Assembly: GCA_016647705.1 (NCBI GenBank)
Contig: CM028336.1
Coordinates: 5,886,048-5,950,047, forward strand
Direction of reading: 5' to 3'
Source of the DNA: Eucommia ulmoides
Lineage: Eukaryota; Streptophyta; Magnoliopsida; Garryales; Eucommiaceae
Length of the DNA stretch: 64,000 nt
In this document: positions 50,172 to 61,800 of the stretch, one piece after another
How positions within the stretch are numbered: the stretch's first letter is position 1
How the letters are laid out: each line of letters starts with the position of its first letter
The notes under the pieces: model-generated
What the model saw: the letters and a program-made list of their open reading frames with translations, nothing else
What the model was told of the DNA's origin: nothing
Databases searched by the model: none
Made by a program: the position numbers and the translations under genes

Positions 50172-50285
50172 GAATTTTTTATTGTAATGATCATTTTGCC
50201 CTTAACCATTTAAAAATAATTAAACAATTAAAAATTAAAATACATAAATATCTCTTTAAGTTTTTTTAATATATCTTTTCCTTTA
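49858..50285. other. Gene-free AT-rich stretch with A28 run
   Basis: No gene. A run of about 28 A at 50142-50169. Confidence 0.6.
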
Positions 50286-50503
50286 CTTTTTTACACTAAC
50301 ATCATCCTCAATGGCTTGTGTGTTTTGGGCAGATTGAGCGAAGCAAAGAAGTTTCAAAACGACAAAATTCGATCCAAATGCAAGCCCGACAATCTCACAT
50401 ACGCAATCTTCATAAATTTGCTGTCCAAATCCGGCAAGATCAACACGGCGGTGACTCTTTTCCAGGAAATGTGGGAGAAGGGATGTGATCCGGATGTTGC
50501 GAA
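50286..50503 (+). pseudogene. Pentatricopeptide-repeat (PPR) gene fragment
   Basis: Open frame reading NIILNGLCVLGRLSEAKKF, then IRSKCKPDNLTYAIFINLL and SKSGKINTAVTLFQEMWEKG with a CDPDVA end: nearly two 35-residue PPR motifs (helical hairpins that bind RNA in organelles). Homology begins and ends abruptly, with a poly-A run 120 bp upstream and unrelated sequence after DPDVA, so it is a captured or truncated piece of a much longer gene. Confidence 0.8.
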
Positions 50504-51267
50504 AATCTCAGTTACAAAACATATCTGGAAAACCAAATCTGAAAAATCAGATCTAGAAAATCCAGATCTGGATTTTCTTTTTTCGAAATAAAACAAAATA
50601 ATAACAATAAAAATAAAATAAGTTGCAATAAAAAATTTCAGGCGAACAAAAAATGCCTCGTCTATACTAGGGGTTGAAATATAGATAATTAAAAAAGTGA
50701 GGATAATTTATGTAATGAAAAAATATCTAAAATACAAGTTATACTGTTTTTTATGCTATTCGGTTTCATGATTACTATCCTAAAACCACAATCAAAATCG
50801 GTTTCAATTCTGAAACCAACACTATAACCAAAATCATTCAATCGATTTCAAAATTGAACTGTTCGGTTCGGTTACCCGTCGGTTCAGGCTGAATTGTCAT
50901 CCCTAATAAATTGTGTTCTCTTATTTCTTTCTTTTTCAGACAACTTAAAAAAATTATGAAGAAATTACAATTTTGGTCCTCCTACTTGCGAGGCTCTTTT
51001 TTTTTTTTTTTTTTTTTTTTATGTGGTCCTCTGACCCATTTTTTTGAATAATTACATTTCATCTCATATACTTTAATGAAGTAAAAATTTACTCCATAAA
51101 CTATGAAACTCCATATTAAACACTAAATTATGTTTTATTTTTCGTTTTTTTATTTTTTTGACTTTTCATATTTTGGGTTTATCTTGTTTTGTTTCTTTTC
51201 TTTTTGTTTTTATATAAAGTTCTAAAATGAGATGGTCTTATGGGTTGAAATGTGAGACTAATTAAAA
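50504..51267. other. Gene-free stretch
   Basis: 50510-50580 has 'gatctggaaaaccaaatctg' style internal repeats. 50755-50910 resembles the 'ggtttcggttttggttt' repeat in reverse. A T21 run lies near 51000. Confidence 0.5.
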
Positions 51268-51420
51268 TAGGGTTAATAGCACTTTACCCCCTTGTGATTT
51301 GGCCCATTTACACTTTACCCCTTGTAGTTTGAACTTCGCCACTTACCCCCCTATGGTCTTGGACCTAAATGCAAATCTAACATTTTCTGTGAAAGTTGAC
51401 AGTATTGCAGCTCACGCGCC
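51268..51420 (+). mobile_element. One-ended relative of the GGGTTAATTACACTTTA MITE
   Basis: Begins AGGGTTAATAGCACTTTACCCCC and continues 'tttacactttaccccttgtagtttg', matching the left half of the MITE at 58044. The matching right end was not found nearby. Confidence 0.6.
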
Positions 51421-52975
51421 ATTTATGAAGCTGAGCATTTTTTTTTATGATTTCTCTCAAACACATATTTTTTGTACCCATTTTATCCCTTATTCTCCTC
51501 TAACTAAAAATCCATCTTTCTAACACAATTTCATACCCCTGCTTCTCTTATTTTTATTTTCCACATATTCTTCAAGTGATTATGGTTGCGATATTGGATT
51601 GAATTTCGGAAAGAAAAAAAAAATACAAATGTGATCGAACACGAGACTTGAAAGTTGTTCAAAGAGACTTTCATTTTCTAAAAAAAATTATTTTATGTGT
51701 TAATTGTTACAATTTTAACTATGCTTATGACAATGAAATGAATGTGTAATATTTGAAATAATAAAATATGAATTATCATAAAATATATGATCTTTTAATA
51801 CATCTCAAAATGCACAATTTCACCATAATACACCATATTAATATATCAAAATACATCAATAATTACATTTCACCATGAAGTACCATGGTAATCCAAAATT
51901 TTCCATCAAAATACTTCAATAACAATCCACTAAAATTCACAGATAAAAAAACTAGAATTCACTTCATATAATTCACTTATTCTTCAATACATCAACAACA
52001 ATATATTAAAACACTATCCAAAAAATGTAAAAAAATATAAAAGATATCTACATAGATTCACAGTAGCAATTCACAACTCAAAAACCCATAAAGAAAATTC
52101 AGAAGTAATTCACAACTCAAAAACCCACAAATAAAAAAATTCATCCTCAATTTTTGTTCAAGCACAATTCTTGAACAACAAATTCAACCTCAAGCCCCTA
52201 CAAATTCCTAAAAATTTTCTAGAACAATAAATATGACTTAAGAACCATAAGAAGAAAATGAAACCAATAAAGATACCAAAATAGATTTTATAGAGAATTT
52301 GGTAATAGAGACCAAACCCATCCAGTTTTCTGGGGAAAAAAAATGAAAGAACAGGAATAGTAAACAAACACCAAGCAATTGATTTTCCTGAAACTTCGAA
52401 ACACCGAAGAAAACAAAGCAAAAGCCACGTTACCTTTGATCGAAAATCAAACGAACGAATAGCCTTTCTCCTTCATCGCAATTGAAAGTGAAAGTTAAAA
52501 TTGATTTCGTCCAGGCTATTTTGAACCAAATCAAACCCAAATCAAGTCGGATCGGACCACTTGGAAACGTGGAATGGTGGAGGACGGTGGAAAAAATCAA
52601 AACTAATAGTGAATCGTGTAAAGCTTTGTTCATATACTTGCGAGAATTTTCTACAAAATCAAACAAGAATCTTCCCTACTAAGGCATATCTGACAATTAA
52701 TCTCAAATTCCACGCCATAAATTATTTATGTCCACGATTAATTTCTCCACCTAATTTCTCTTCACTTTCAATGAAACCTCTGCTACAGAAAATTTGACAC
52801 TAACGCATTGCTCGCAATTATAGAGTTTATCGAAGTCTTCTACTTTTCCATGAACTGCAATTACAGAGTTTATCTAAGTCCTCTACCTCTGTGTTGATTG
52901 CTATGTTGTGTTTAAGCATTAAAGTAAAAGCGAGAAATAAGGAGCCGAGATTCTAGAGAGACAGAGAGAGAGGAC
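51421..52975. other. Gene-free AT-rich stretch
   Basis: 51780-52150 has many 'aatacaycaataa' and 'aattcacaactcaaaaaccca' repeats (the latter at 52068 and 52109). The minus strand of 52430-52700 has open frames with no recognised domain; it might be decayed downstream sequence of the SMN-like exon. Confidence 0.4.
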
Positions 52976-53062
52976 CTTGTACTTGGAGATGGCGTCATCG
53001 AAGGCGTTAATGAGAGTAGAATGAGTAGAATCGTCCCATAGATATTCTCCTCCTCTTCTCAT
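52976..53062 (-). pseudogene. SMN-like first exon fragment
   Basis: Minus strand, ATG at 53062, reads MRRGGEYLWDDSTHST then LINAFDDAISKYK and reaches a possible donor (AAG|GTCCTC). Plant homologues of survival motor neuron (SMN, spliceosomal snRNP assembly) begin with a short acidic leader then LWDDSALINAFDDAxSxYK, the Gemin2-binding helix. Here THST replaces the Ala, i.e. three extra residues inside the helix, apparently from a TCTACT duplication. The preceding 190 bp is leader-like; no Tudor domain or further exon was found. Probably a captured or dead fragment. Confidence 0.6.
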
Positions 53063-53272
53063 TTCTTCGCAACACCATTGAGACAGTGGAGATTGAAATC
53101 GAGAGACGGTCAAGGTGAACTGTTGGTGATGGTGACGTGGCAGAGAAACGGTGACGGCGATTCGTTGGCGATGGTGACAATCTTAGTGGTGGTGACAGAT
53201 TGGGGAAACGAGAGGAAGATAGCAGTGAAATTGGTGAGAGATCGTGCAAATCCGACCACCACTGGTCGTGGC

Positions 53273-54105
53273 TATAAGACCCCGATTTAGCACATATGAC
53301 ATCATAGTTGCATTTTAGAGCATTTACAAAAAAAAAATAAAAAAAAATAAATAAATAAAAAAATACGGGGTGAAATTTGTGTCAATCAATATCCAAATTA
53401 AAAGTTTATGGGTCAAATTATAAATTTAGAAACATTTATTCTAAACTTGGGATGTAAATTGTCAATTAAATCTAAAATTGAAAATTTTAGGGATCAAATT
53501 ACAATTTAAGAAAACTCTTAAAAGTTGAATTGGACTAAAAAGAAGATTTGAAGAAGTTAGGGGGAGAAAAGAGTAATTAAACAAAAATTATTATTATATA
53601 TATATATATACACATCAGTTGCGGGAGAGGAACAAAAAATCAAGGAAACGGTGAGGGAACGAGCGACGTGGCAATCGAAGGAGTGGAGAAGGAACGCTAA
53701 AATTCATGCAATTAAATGATTCATGAAAATCGTGATCCAAAGCCTGCAAAGAATGAGAAACCAGAAAAATCTAGAGAAAGAGAGAAAGAGAGAGAAAGGT
53801 TGGCAGTGACGGGTTCGGTTGTCGCTGTTGGCGGGTTCGTCGTCGTTCTTCCGGTGATAGCGTGTGGGGGTGGTGTGTCCAGGCTGTGAGTGTGCGTGTG
53901 AATTCCACTGTTGTGTCCCCGTGTGTGTGTAAATCGCCAGAGGTGAGTGGCGGTAGTGGAGGCGTGAATTTGGCCGACGGTGGTGTTGCCGTGTGTGGGT
54001 GTGCGTGACTCTGTGTGTGTGTGGGTGTTCTATACGTGTTGTGTGTGTTGCAATGTGTGTGGGTTGATGGGTCAGGCTGTGCGTTGCAGTGGTCGGTGGC
54101 GGGGG
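53273..54105 (+). mobile_element. Left piece of an older LTR of the same family
   Basis: On the plus strand TATAAGACCCCGATTT at 53273 corresponds to TGTAAGACCCTGATTT, the minus-strand start of the 54106-61468 LTRs. Later parts match too: 'cggtgagggaac', 'gagaaagagagagaaag', 'gtgtgtgtgggtgt'. It is interrupted at 54105 and resumes at 61469. Confidence 0.6.
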
Positions 54106-56060
54106 TGTCATGACCCGATTTTCCAAGGCCTGGCTATGGTTTCTCCTATAGAGAAATTCCTAATCTGGAACCAACTTGTCAAATTTATTATGTACAGTAT
54201 TCGACAAATTTAATAATAATGGCGATAATTCTTGTTGTCAATTTACGACGGTAATTATTAAATCTAATAGTCACCATTTAATTCATTTAATAGCTAATCC
54301 GTTGATTTTTCATACATGACAACCCAATTAAAAGAGTCTCAAATTTGTAATTTAGAAACCAAATTTTCCAATGTCTTATCAAATCAGATTACCCCATCAT
54401 AATTTTATACAAATCGACTTCCTAACATTAAATCAAACCAGTTATATTCAACAATTACATTTACCGAATATTCGATATATTATTATTGAAAGAAATATTC
54501 TACAACAACTACGATAATTAATATTACTATTTTCGTCAATTAGAACAATAAATAATAATGACAATTTTTACAATAGAAATTCCACACGATCTTTTCTCTC
54601 GTTTTGTCCCAGCCGATCCTGCAACCAAACACTGTGGGGTTGTGAGCTAATGCTCAGTAGAATTCCAACCCCTCTAATACATGCATTTAATTAATATAGC
54701 ACATAAACCACATAAGCAGGCTCGTCATATAAATTCCGTATCGTCCAAATCATTTCATATAATTTCGACAAGTAAGATTTCACAATAACTTATCACCAGT
54801 TTATCTCATATAATTTAGCAGACCAAATATCACAACAATATACCAAATAATTTTACATAATCGGCCACGAGACAATTAAATACAATTATTTACAAATATT
54901 AGTAGAGTTCGGAATTCTACCTTTCCTGGATTTTCCAATGGCCGCGAGATGAGTTTTAGGTTTTATTGTTGTGGTTTGTGTATTTTTTCTTTTCTTCATT
55001 TTTCTTTATCTTTTCCTTCTTTTTCTTTTCTACTTCTGCCTTCCGTTTGTGTTCAGCTCGCTGACGCCACCACCGGCCGACCAACCCCCTGCCACCGACG
55101 AACACCCACAAGCTGAGGACGACAACCGACCACCGAACGACACCCATATCCCCGACGACAACATACCCACTGACCAAATCACCACGCACACACACCCAGT
55201 AGCAACGGCAAATCAACCCCCCCCCCCCCACACACACACAATCGAAACACACACACCACTGTCGACGCAAGTCACACATACACCCACTGCTCTCTCTCTC
55301 TTACTGACCGCCAGCGAACTCCGGCGACATACCCACAACCCAAGCGAACACGGTACCACCGTCATCGCCGGAACACATACACACATACGGCACACACAAA
55401 ACCACTGGGAACACACCCATATACGCCAACGAACAAAACACACACTACCTCGCTGGAATGACCACAACAATCCTTCTACCGCCAATGCCGTCGATCACCC
55501 ACTGACCAAACTCACCACACACACACCAAACAAACGATGAACGAAAAACAGAGCACCCCCAAGGTCAATCAAATACACCCTTACTGAACAACGACGATGA
55601 TTACGCACCACCGAACGAACGGAGATCACACACCCACTAGAGCAAACTGTCTTCTCTCTCTCTTCGATTTTCTCACAGTCGAATAGCAACCCACCGTCGG
55701 CCACCTTCTTTCTCTCTCTCGCTTTTTCTGATTGTTTCTCAATCATTTTTCCTGTCTCTCCATCTATATATATGTGTGTGTGTGTGTGTGTGATCAAGCA
55801 GTCGGCCAAGTGGCCATTTTTCCTCCGCTCATTTCCTTCACCGACTCTCTCTCGATATATATAATATTTAATTTACACTAACCCCCTCTATTTTGGTTAA
55901 GTTATAAATTAAACCAAATTCAAATTTTGATATTTTTAAAATTACAAATTAACTCCTAAATTTTTAAATCACATAATTAATCTCGCCATTCACCCCATGA
56001 TTTTCAAGTGTACTCAAATGCGACTCAAATTGTACGTATAAGAAAAATCAGGGTCTTACA
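54106..56060 (-). repeat. LARD 3' LTR (left)
   Basis: TGTCATGACC...GTCTTACA on the plus strand. Antisense open frames in it (e.g. 54971-55540, Thr/His/Pro-rich) are present in both LTRs but carry no domain. Confidence 0.9.
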
Positions 56061-56083
56061 ATCTTTCCCCCCAAAAAGAAATT
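56061..56083 (-). other. LARD polypurine tract
   Basis: Minus strand TTTTTGGGGGGAAAGAT abuts the LTR start TGTAAGAC. Confidence 0.8.
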
Positions 56084-57479
56084 TTGTACCGAAATATTTC
56101 GTCAAAACAATAGGAAATAAAATTTCAGTCAAAACAATAGTACGTCAAATTCGCACCGCATGGTCACGTTAATCACACTTGATTCTAGGACAATTGTTAC
56201 TTATGTAGGGTCACATAACCAAAAGTCACCCATAATTCGTAACCATCAAATCATTTCCACACATCGCAATATTTTCATTCACAGTGGCATACATTATATC
56301 CAATAACCAACAACCAGGGTGCACTTTGGTCGGTAACACCTAACACAGACAACCAACTGTCAAAGAATCTCATGTTTCTAACTACTTCCGCTGTGCTACT
56401 CTGATAAAAATAACAATCAATAATAATATAAATACAATGTATCCTTACAATATCACAGTAGTTTCAGTGAGTTGGGTCTATCTCATTCTGACAAAATTTT
56501 TTCCATAACCAACATTTATTCATTTCATCCAACATTTCCAGCCAACCAGTTCGCAACAATATTTCCATCCAACATTTAAACCAACAATACTTGCAACCAA
56601 TATCGTAAGCAACAAATAACCCAACTCCACGTGAACTAACCCGTGAGACCCAAAAAAAAAATCACCAATCTTAATATCCACATCAAAATATTCAACGATC
56701 TCATAAATGTTTTATAAATATTACTACAATTCAACGTCAACTAATAAATTTTTTTCGCAATACGTCAAATTCACATAAATACGTTTCAATCACGTCAAAT
56801 CATAAAAATATCCCGCAAAACACATAAATATCACCAAACCACATCAATTCATATCAAAATACGTTAAACGGGTCATCTATAAGAATTTCCTTCATGCCTC
56901 CACATTTAATCAAATCCCTGACAAGGCCAAGCGCCTCAAATACGTCTCAACTACGAAATCTAATACGTCACAAAAATTAATAATAACTATATATAAAATA
57001 TTATATCTATAAACTTCTAAAATACTTATCGACTTAAGGATAATTCAGATTATCCTTTCCCCAAGAAATCCCAATGACCCCATATTCCGACTCCGCCTAA
57101 TGTTAGTAGTGGATCAATACATACAACTGAGTTATTATTTATCGGTGTACTTGTCTTCATAGTATAAAAGCATTTTATGGATCAAGTTTTATTAAAATCC
57201 ACTTCCCAAATATTTTCATCCAAATCCACCTTCCAATATAAAATGTAGACACACCTAGTTATATCCAAATCGCAACAAAATGTCACTACCTCACTGTCAA
57301 CATCAAGATCTCAATCAAATATTTTCAACATAGAATCTCAATATAGATCTCAACAAAATATAACCACCTTACTGTCAATATCAACATCTCACCCAAATAT
57401 TTATAACATAATACCGGTTTTTCAAATCGATAAATCAACTCACGTATATATCATAAAATAACATACTTCTCTACTATCC
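56084..57479. other. LARD internal region, non-coding
   Basis: AT/C-rich, no gag or pol motifs on either strand. Phrases such as 'caacatttccatccaacattt' and 'catcaagatctcaatcaaatattttcaacata' recur locally (57300, 57380). Confidence 0.6.
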
Positions 57480-57567
57480 GTAGGATCGTTTACCACACGA
57501 TCGGGAGTTGCAACGGTACCGTACCACCCGTAGGATCTGCCTTCCTAACAGGACACATTACTCTGCC

Positions 57568-57722
57568 GGACTATGCCAAACAGATAATCGTCACTCTGTT
57601 GGACTATGCCAAACAGATAATCATCACTCTGCTGGATTATGCCAAACAGATAATCGTCACTCGACTGGACTATGCCAAACAGATAATTTTCACTCTGCTG
57701 GACTATGCCAAGCAGATAAATA
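57568..57722 (+). repeat. 33-bp minisatellite, five units
   Basis: Units start with GGA(C/T)TATGCC at 57568, 57601, 57634, 57667 and 57700, an exact 33-bp period. Two units of the same 33-bp period lie inverted at 62412-62466. The 11-residue repeat in the open frame (GLCQTDNRHSA) follows from the period. Confidence 0.9.
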
Positions 57723-58043
57723 CTATGGTGTAGTCAGACCCAACACCAATTTTTATCTCAACAACAAACGACTTTATCCACAATCTATTTCACACACACC
57801 CAAAACTACTTTATCCATATGAGTTAGAAATTCGTCCAATTTTAGGTAACCACATTTTTTCATCATATATACGAAAATATATTTTGTAATTTATTAGAAG
57901 ACAGTGTACAAGCTGCCTTCATAATATAAAAGGATTTATGGATCAAGTATTTTTTTCAAACACCACTTTTCAAAAGATACTATCATATATCGCATTCCAT
58001 ATTAGAAACCAATTTTTCACTACCACCAATGTAATAAATAATA

Positions 58044-58251
58044 GGGTTAATTACACTTTACCCCCCTGTGGTTTGTCCAATTTTCACTTTACCCCCTTGT
58101 CGTTTGGAAATCGCCACTTACCCCCCTGTGGTCAGATTTTCAAATCACTTACCTCCTGATGTAGGGGGTAAGTGCAAGTGCACTAAATATTTGACCACAG
58201 GGGGGTAAGTGCAAATTAGCCAAACCACAGGGGATAAAGTGTAATTAACCC
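58044..58251. mobile_element. 208-bp MITE, MULE type, with 9-bp target duplication
   Basis: Termini GGGTTAATTACACTTTA in inverted orientation, about 30 bp of TIR with a few mismatches. It is flanked by perfect TAAATAATA repeats at 58035-58043 and 58252-58260. A 9-bp duplication is the hallmark of Mutator-type transposition. Inserted in the LARD, so it is younger. Confidence 0.92.
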
Positions 58252-58260
58252 TAAATAATA

Positions 58261-59390
58261 TATTTAAAACACCAAATTCAAATAATTTAAGTCTGCCTAT
58301 TCCAAATATTTTAAATCCACCAATCCAAACATTTTACGTCATATAGTAAAATATCGCACACCATTTCCTAGTAACCATAGGATTATTTTAATCACGTGAT
58401 CAGTGTTTGCGACAGTACCGTGACCTGCACAACTGTGTCATCTAATGTGATCAACAACATCATGACCATTTATTATCCCCAATGGTAAGGGTACACCCAT
58501 GGAATTTGCAGTCCAGACGGGCCACCACTCTGCCGAAGCAAATAATTATCACTCTGCCGAAACAAATAATCTTCACTTTGTACAGATAATACTACGGCAT
58601 CGCAGGATAATAATTTTTTTTTTTTCACCTGCAAAATTCTACTTGATCCATGAATTATCGTAAAATCATCCGTGTTATCAACCCCTTCTTTTTCATAATT
58701 TAATACGAAAATATCATTTCACAATTTATATAGAAGGCAACATATACCTTTAAATTAATAACTCCCATTTAGCGACAATTTTCAATGGTCCACGACTAAC
58801 ACGACACTCACCCAAATTTATTTAACTCATTATAAATAGTTTACTCTCATCACCCACCATCTCAAATGTTAATATATTCAACTTAATAATCCACCGTCAT
58901 CTCAAATGTTAATATGTTCAAATTAAAATTGTAGGGACCAAAGTGAAATAATGGTAATAACACATTAGTGCAAAGTGTCCAACCTCCCAAAAACATAACG
59001 GAGATGTCAATGCCTATATATATATTATTGACCCCATAATATTATTCACCTTTAGTTCTACGCATATATGTGTGAACAATTGGTGTGCATATGAAAATAT
59101 TAAGGTACATACAACACCACTTGATAATATCACGTAATTTCATATGGAAACAAATACAACACATAGATCACATATCAAGAATCCATAAAGAACACATATA
59201 TGCATATTATATTAACTTCATATATATACACAAAAAACACATTTCACTTTTATTTCACAATTCCACTAACATTAACAGTTTATTATGATTGATGGGTGTC
59301 CTAACCCCGGTTCAAAGTGCTCGCCAATCTAAATTGTAAGTCTGCAGAATCTATAACTTAAGCTTTGTGCCTGCAGAATCTATAACCTAA
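58261..59390. other. LARD internal region, non-coding
   Basis: 58360-58620 is a diverged partner of 57470-57720 ('taggatyrttt', 'cacgtgatcag', 'gcgacagtaccgtgacc', 'cactctgccg'). Otherwise AT-rich without coding signal. Just before the PBS the phrase 'ctgcagaatctataacytaagct' is repeated (59342, 59371). Confidence 0.6.
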
Positions 59391-59402
59391 GCTCTGATAC
59401 CA
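59391..59402 (-). other. LARD primer-binding site
   Basis: Minus strand TGGTATCAGAGC, a perfect match to the initiator-methionine tRNA 3' end, four bases from the 5' LTR. Confidence 0.9.
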
Positions 59403-59406
59403 AATT

Positions 59407-61052
59407 CGTCACGACCCGGTTTCCCAAGGCCGGACTATGGTTTTTCCTATAGAGAAATTCCTAACCTAAAACCAACTCGTCAAATTTATTATGTACAGTA
59501 TTCGACAAATTTATTAATAATGGCGATAATTCTTGTTACCAATTTACGGCAGTAATTATTAAATCTAATAGTCACAATTTAAATCCAAATAATTCATTTA
59601 ATAGCTAATCCTTAGATTTTTCATACACGACAACCCAATTAAAAGAGTCTCGAATTTGTAATTTAGAAACCAAATTTTCAAATGTTTTATCAAATCAGAT
59701 TACCTCATCATAATTTAATATGAATCGACTTCCCAACATTAAATCAAAACCAGTTATATTCAACAATTACATTTATTGAATATTCGATATATTATTATTG
59801 AGAGAAATATTCTACAACAACTACGATAATTAATATTACCATTTTCGTCAATTACAACAATAAATAATAATTACAATTTTTACAATAAAAATTCCACACG
59901 ATCTCTTCTCTCGTTTCATCCTAGTCGACCCTACAACCAAACACAGTGGGGTTGTGGGTTAACGCTCAGTAGAACTCCAACCCCTCTAATACGTGTATTT
60001 AATTAATATAGCACATAAACCACATAAGCAGGCTTGTCATATAAATTTCGTATCGGCCAAATCATTTCATATAATTTCGACAGGTAAGATTTCACAATAA
60101 CTTATCATTAGTTTATCTCATATAATTTAGCAGGCCAAATATCACAACAATATACCAAATAATTTCACATAATTGCCCACGAGACAATTAAATACAATTA
60201 TTTACATATATTAGTAGAGATCGAAATTCTACCTTTCCCGGATTTTCCAATGACCGCGAGATGAGTTTTAGGTTTTATTGGGGTAGTTTGTGTATTTTTC
60301 CTTTTCTTAATTTTTCTTCTTTTTTTTTTTTTTTTTGCTTCTGCTTTCCGGTTGTGTTCAGCCCGCCGATGCCACCACCGGTCGACCAGCCCCTTGCCGG
60401 TGACGAACACCCACACGCTAACAACAACAGCCGACCATGGAATGGCACGCACATCCCCGACGACAACATACCCACTGGCCAAATCACCACGCACACACAC
60501 CCAATAGCAACGGCGGATCAAAACCCCAACACGCACACAATTGAAACAAACACACCACTGCTGACGCAAGTCACACACACCTATTGCACTCTCTCTCTTA
60601 CTTACCGCCGACGAACTTCGACGACACACCCACAACCCAAGCGAACACGGCACCACCGTCACCGCCGGAACACATACACACATACGGCACACACAAAACC
60701 ACCAGGAACACACCCATACTCGCCGACGAACAAAACACACAATGCCTCACCAGAACGACCGCAACGATCCCTCCACCGCCAACGCCGTCGATCACCTACT
60801 GACCAAACCCACCACACACATACCAAACAAATGATGAACGGAAAACAAAGCACCCCCACGGTAAATCAAATACACCCTTACCGAACAACGATGATGATTA
60901 CACACCACCAGATGAACGAAGATCACACACCCACCAGAGCAAACTGTCTTCTCTCTCTCTCTGGTTTTCTCACAGCCGAATGGTAACCCACCGCCTACCA
61001 CCTTCTTTCTCTCTCTCACTTTCTCTGATTACTTCTCGATCCTTTTCCCCAT

Positions 61053-61142
<90 letters not shown>

Positions 61143-61163
61143 CTTTTTCCCCATCTCTCCATC

Positions 61164-61195
<32 letters not shown>

Positions 61196-61468
61196 ATCAA
61201 GCAGTCGGCCAAGTGGCCATTTTTCCTCCGCTCCTTTCCTTTACCGACTCTCTCTCTCTCTATATATATAATATTTAATTTACACTAACCCCCCTCTATT
61301 TTTGTTAAGTTATAAATTAAACCAAATTCAAATTTTGATATTTTTAAAATTACAAATTAACCCCTAAATTTTTAAATCACATAATTAATCTCACCATTTA
61401 CCCCGTGATTTTCAAGTGTACTAAAATACGACTCAAATTGTATGTATAAAAAAAATCAGGGTCTTACA
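59407..61468 (-). repeat. LARD 5' LTR (right)
   Basis: Partner of 54106-56060; its inner TG has become CG (59407-59408). The extra length is mostly the CT/TA microsatellite at 61061-61138. Confidence 0.9.
61061..61138. repeat. (CT)n(TA)n microsatellite
   Basis: About 32 bp of CT followed by about 44 bp of TA; a later GT run at 61171-61193. These are the main length difference from the left LTR. Confidence 0.9.
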
Positions 61469-61800
61469 GGAGGTGTCGCTGGAGTAGAGTATAGAGAAAG
61501 AGATATAGGATTTCGGTTTGGCCGGTGAGGTGTTGTCGTTCGTCGGTGTGTGTGCGGGTGTTGTGCTTTATGTGTGTGTGTTGTCATTCGACCGGCCGGT
61601 GGAGGCGGTAAAGGAGTGTGGCGATCGGAGCTCTTCCTCGTCGGTTGGTAGCAGGAACCGGAAGCAGAAGCAAGAAAAAAAAAAAGAAAAAAAAAGAAAG
61701 AGGAAAAGAAAAAAACTACACGAACAACCCCAATAAAAATCCAAAATCCATTTTGTGGCCAACGGACGATTCGGAACAGGTAAAATCTAAATCGATTATT
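61469..61800 (+). mobile_element. Right piece of the older LTR
   Basis: On the plus strand it aligns with the reverse complement of the LARD LTR: 'aaccggaagcagaagcaa', a long A/G run, 'acaaccccaataaaa' and 'ggaacaggtaaaatc' (LTR: 'ggraaaggtagaattc'). With 53273-54105 it marks an older LTR in opposite orientation split by the LARD. Confidence 0.6.

Larger units (their letters stand above)
54106..61468 (-). mobile_element. Coding-less LTR retrotransposon (LARD-like)
   Basis: 7.36 kb, with LTRs of 1955 bp (left) and 2062 bp (right), PBS and PPT indicating minus orientation, and a 3.35-kb internal region with no gag or pol. This fits a large retrotransposon derivative moved by an autonomous partner. 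Flanks GGGGG (54101-54105) and GGAGG (61469-61473) match at four of five positions. Confidence 0.85.

Noticed and set aside
53704..54126. His/Thr-rich minus-strand frame (140 codons)
   Set aside because: Produced by GTGTGT-rich older LTR sequence and crosses the LARD insertion junction at 54106.
57508..57822. 104-codon frame with an 11-residue repeat
   Set aside because: Direct consequence of the 33-bp minisatellite in a non-coding LARD interior; no start context, signal or domain.
58044..58251. Possible microRNA precursor because of the foldback
   Set aside because: The inverted repeat is explained by MITE termini with a 9-bp target duplication.
60198..60740. 180-codon Cys/Val-rich minus-strand frame
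   Set aside because: GTGTGT-rich LTR sequence read in frame; no recognised domain and different in the sister LTR.
60261..60986. 241-codon Thr/His/Pro-rich frame
   Set aside because: Lies antisense in the LARD LTR, is shortened to 189 codons in the sister LTR, and owes its length to CACACA-rich composition.
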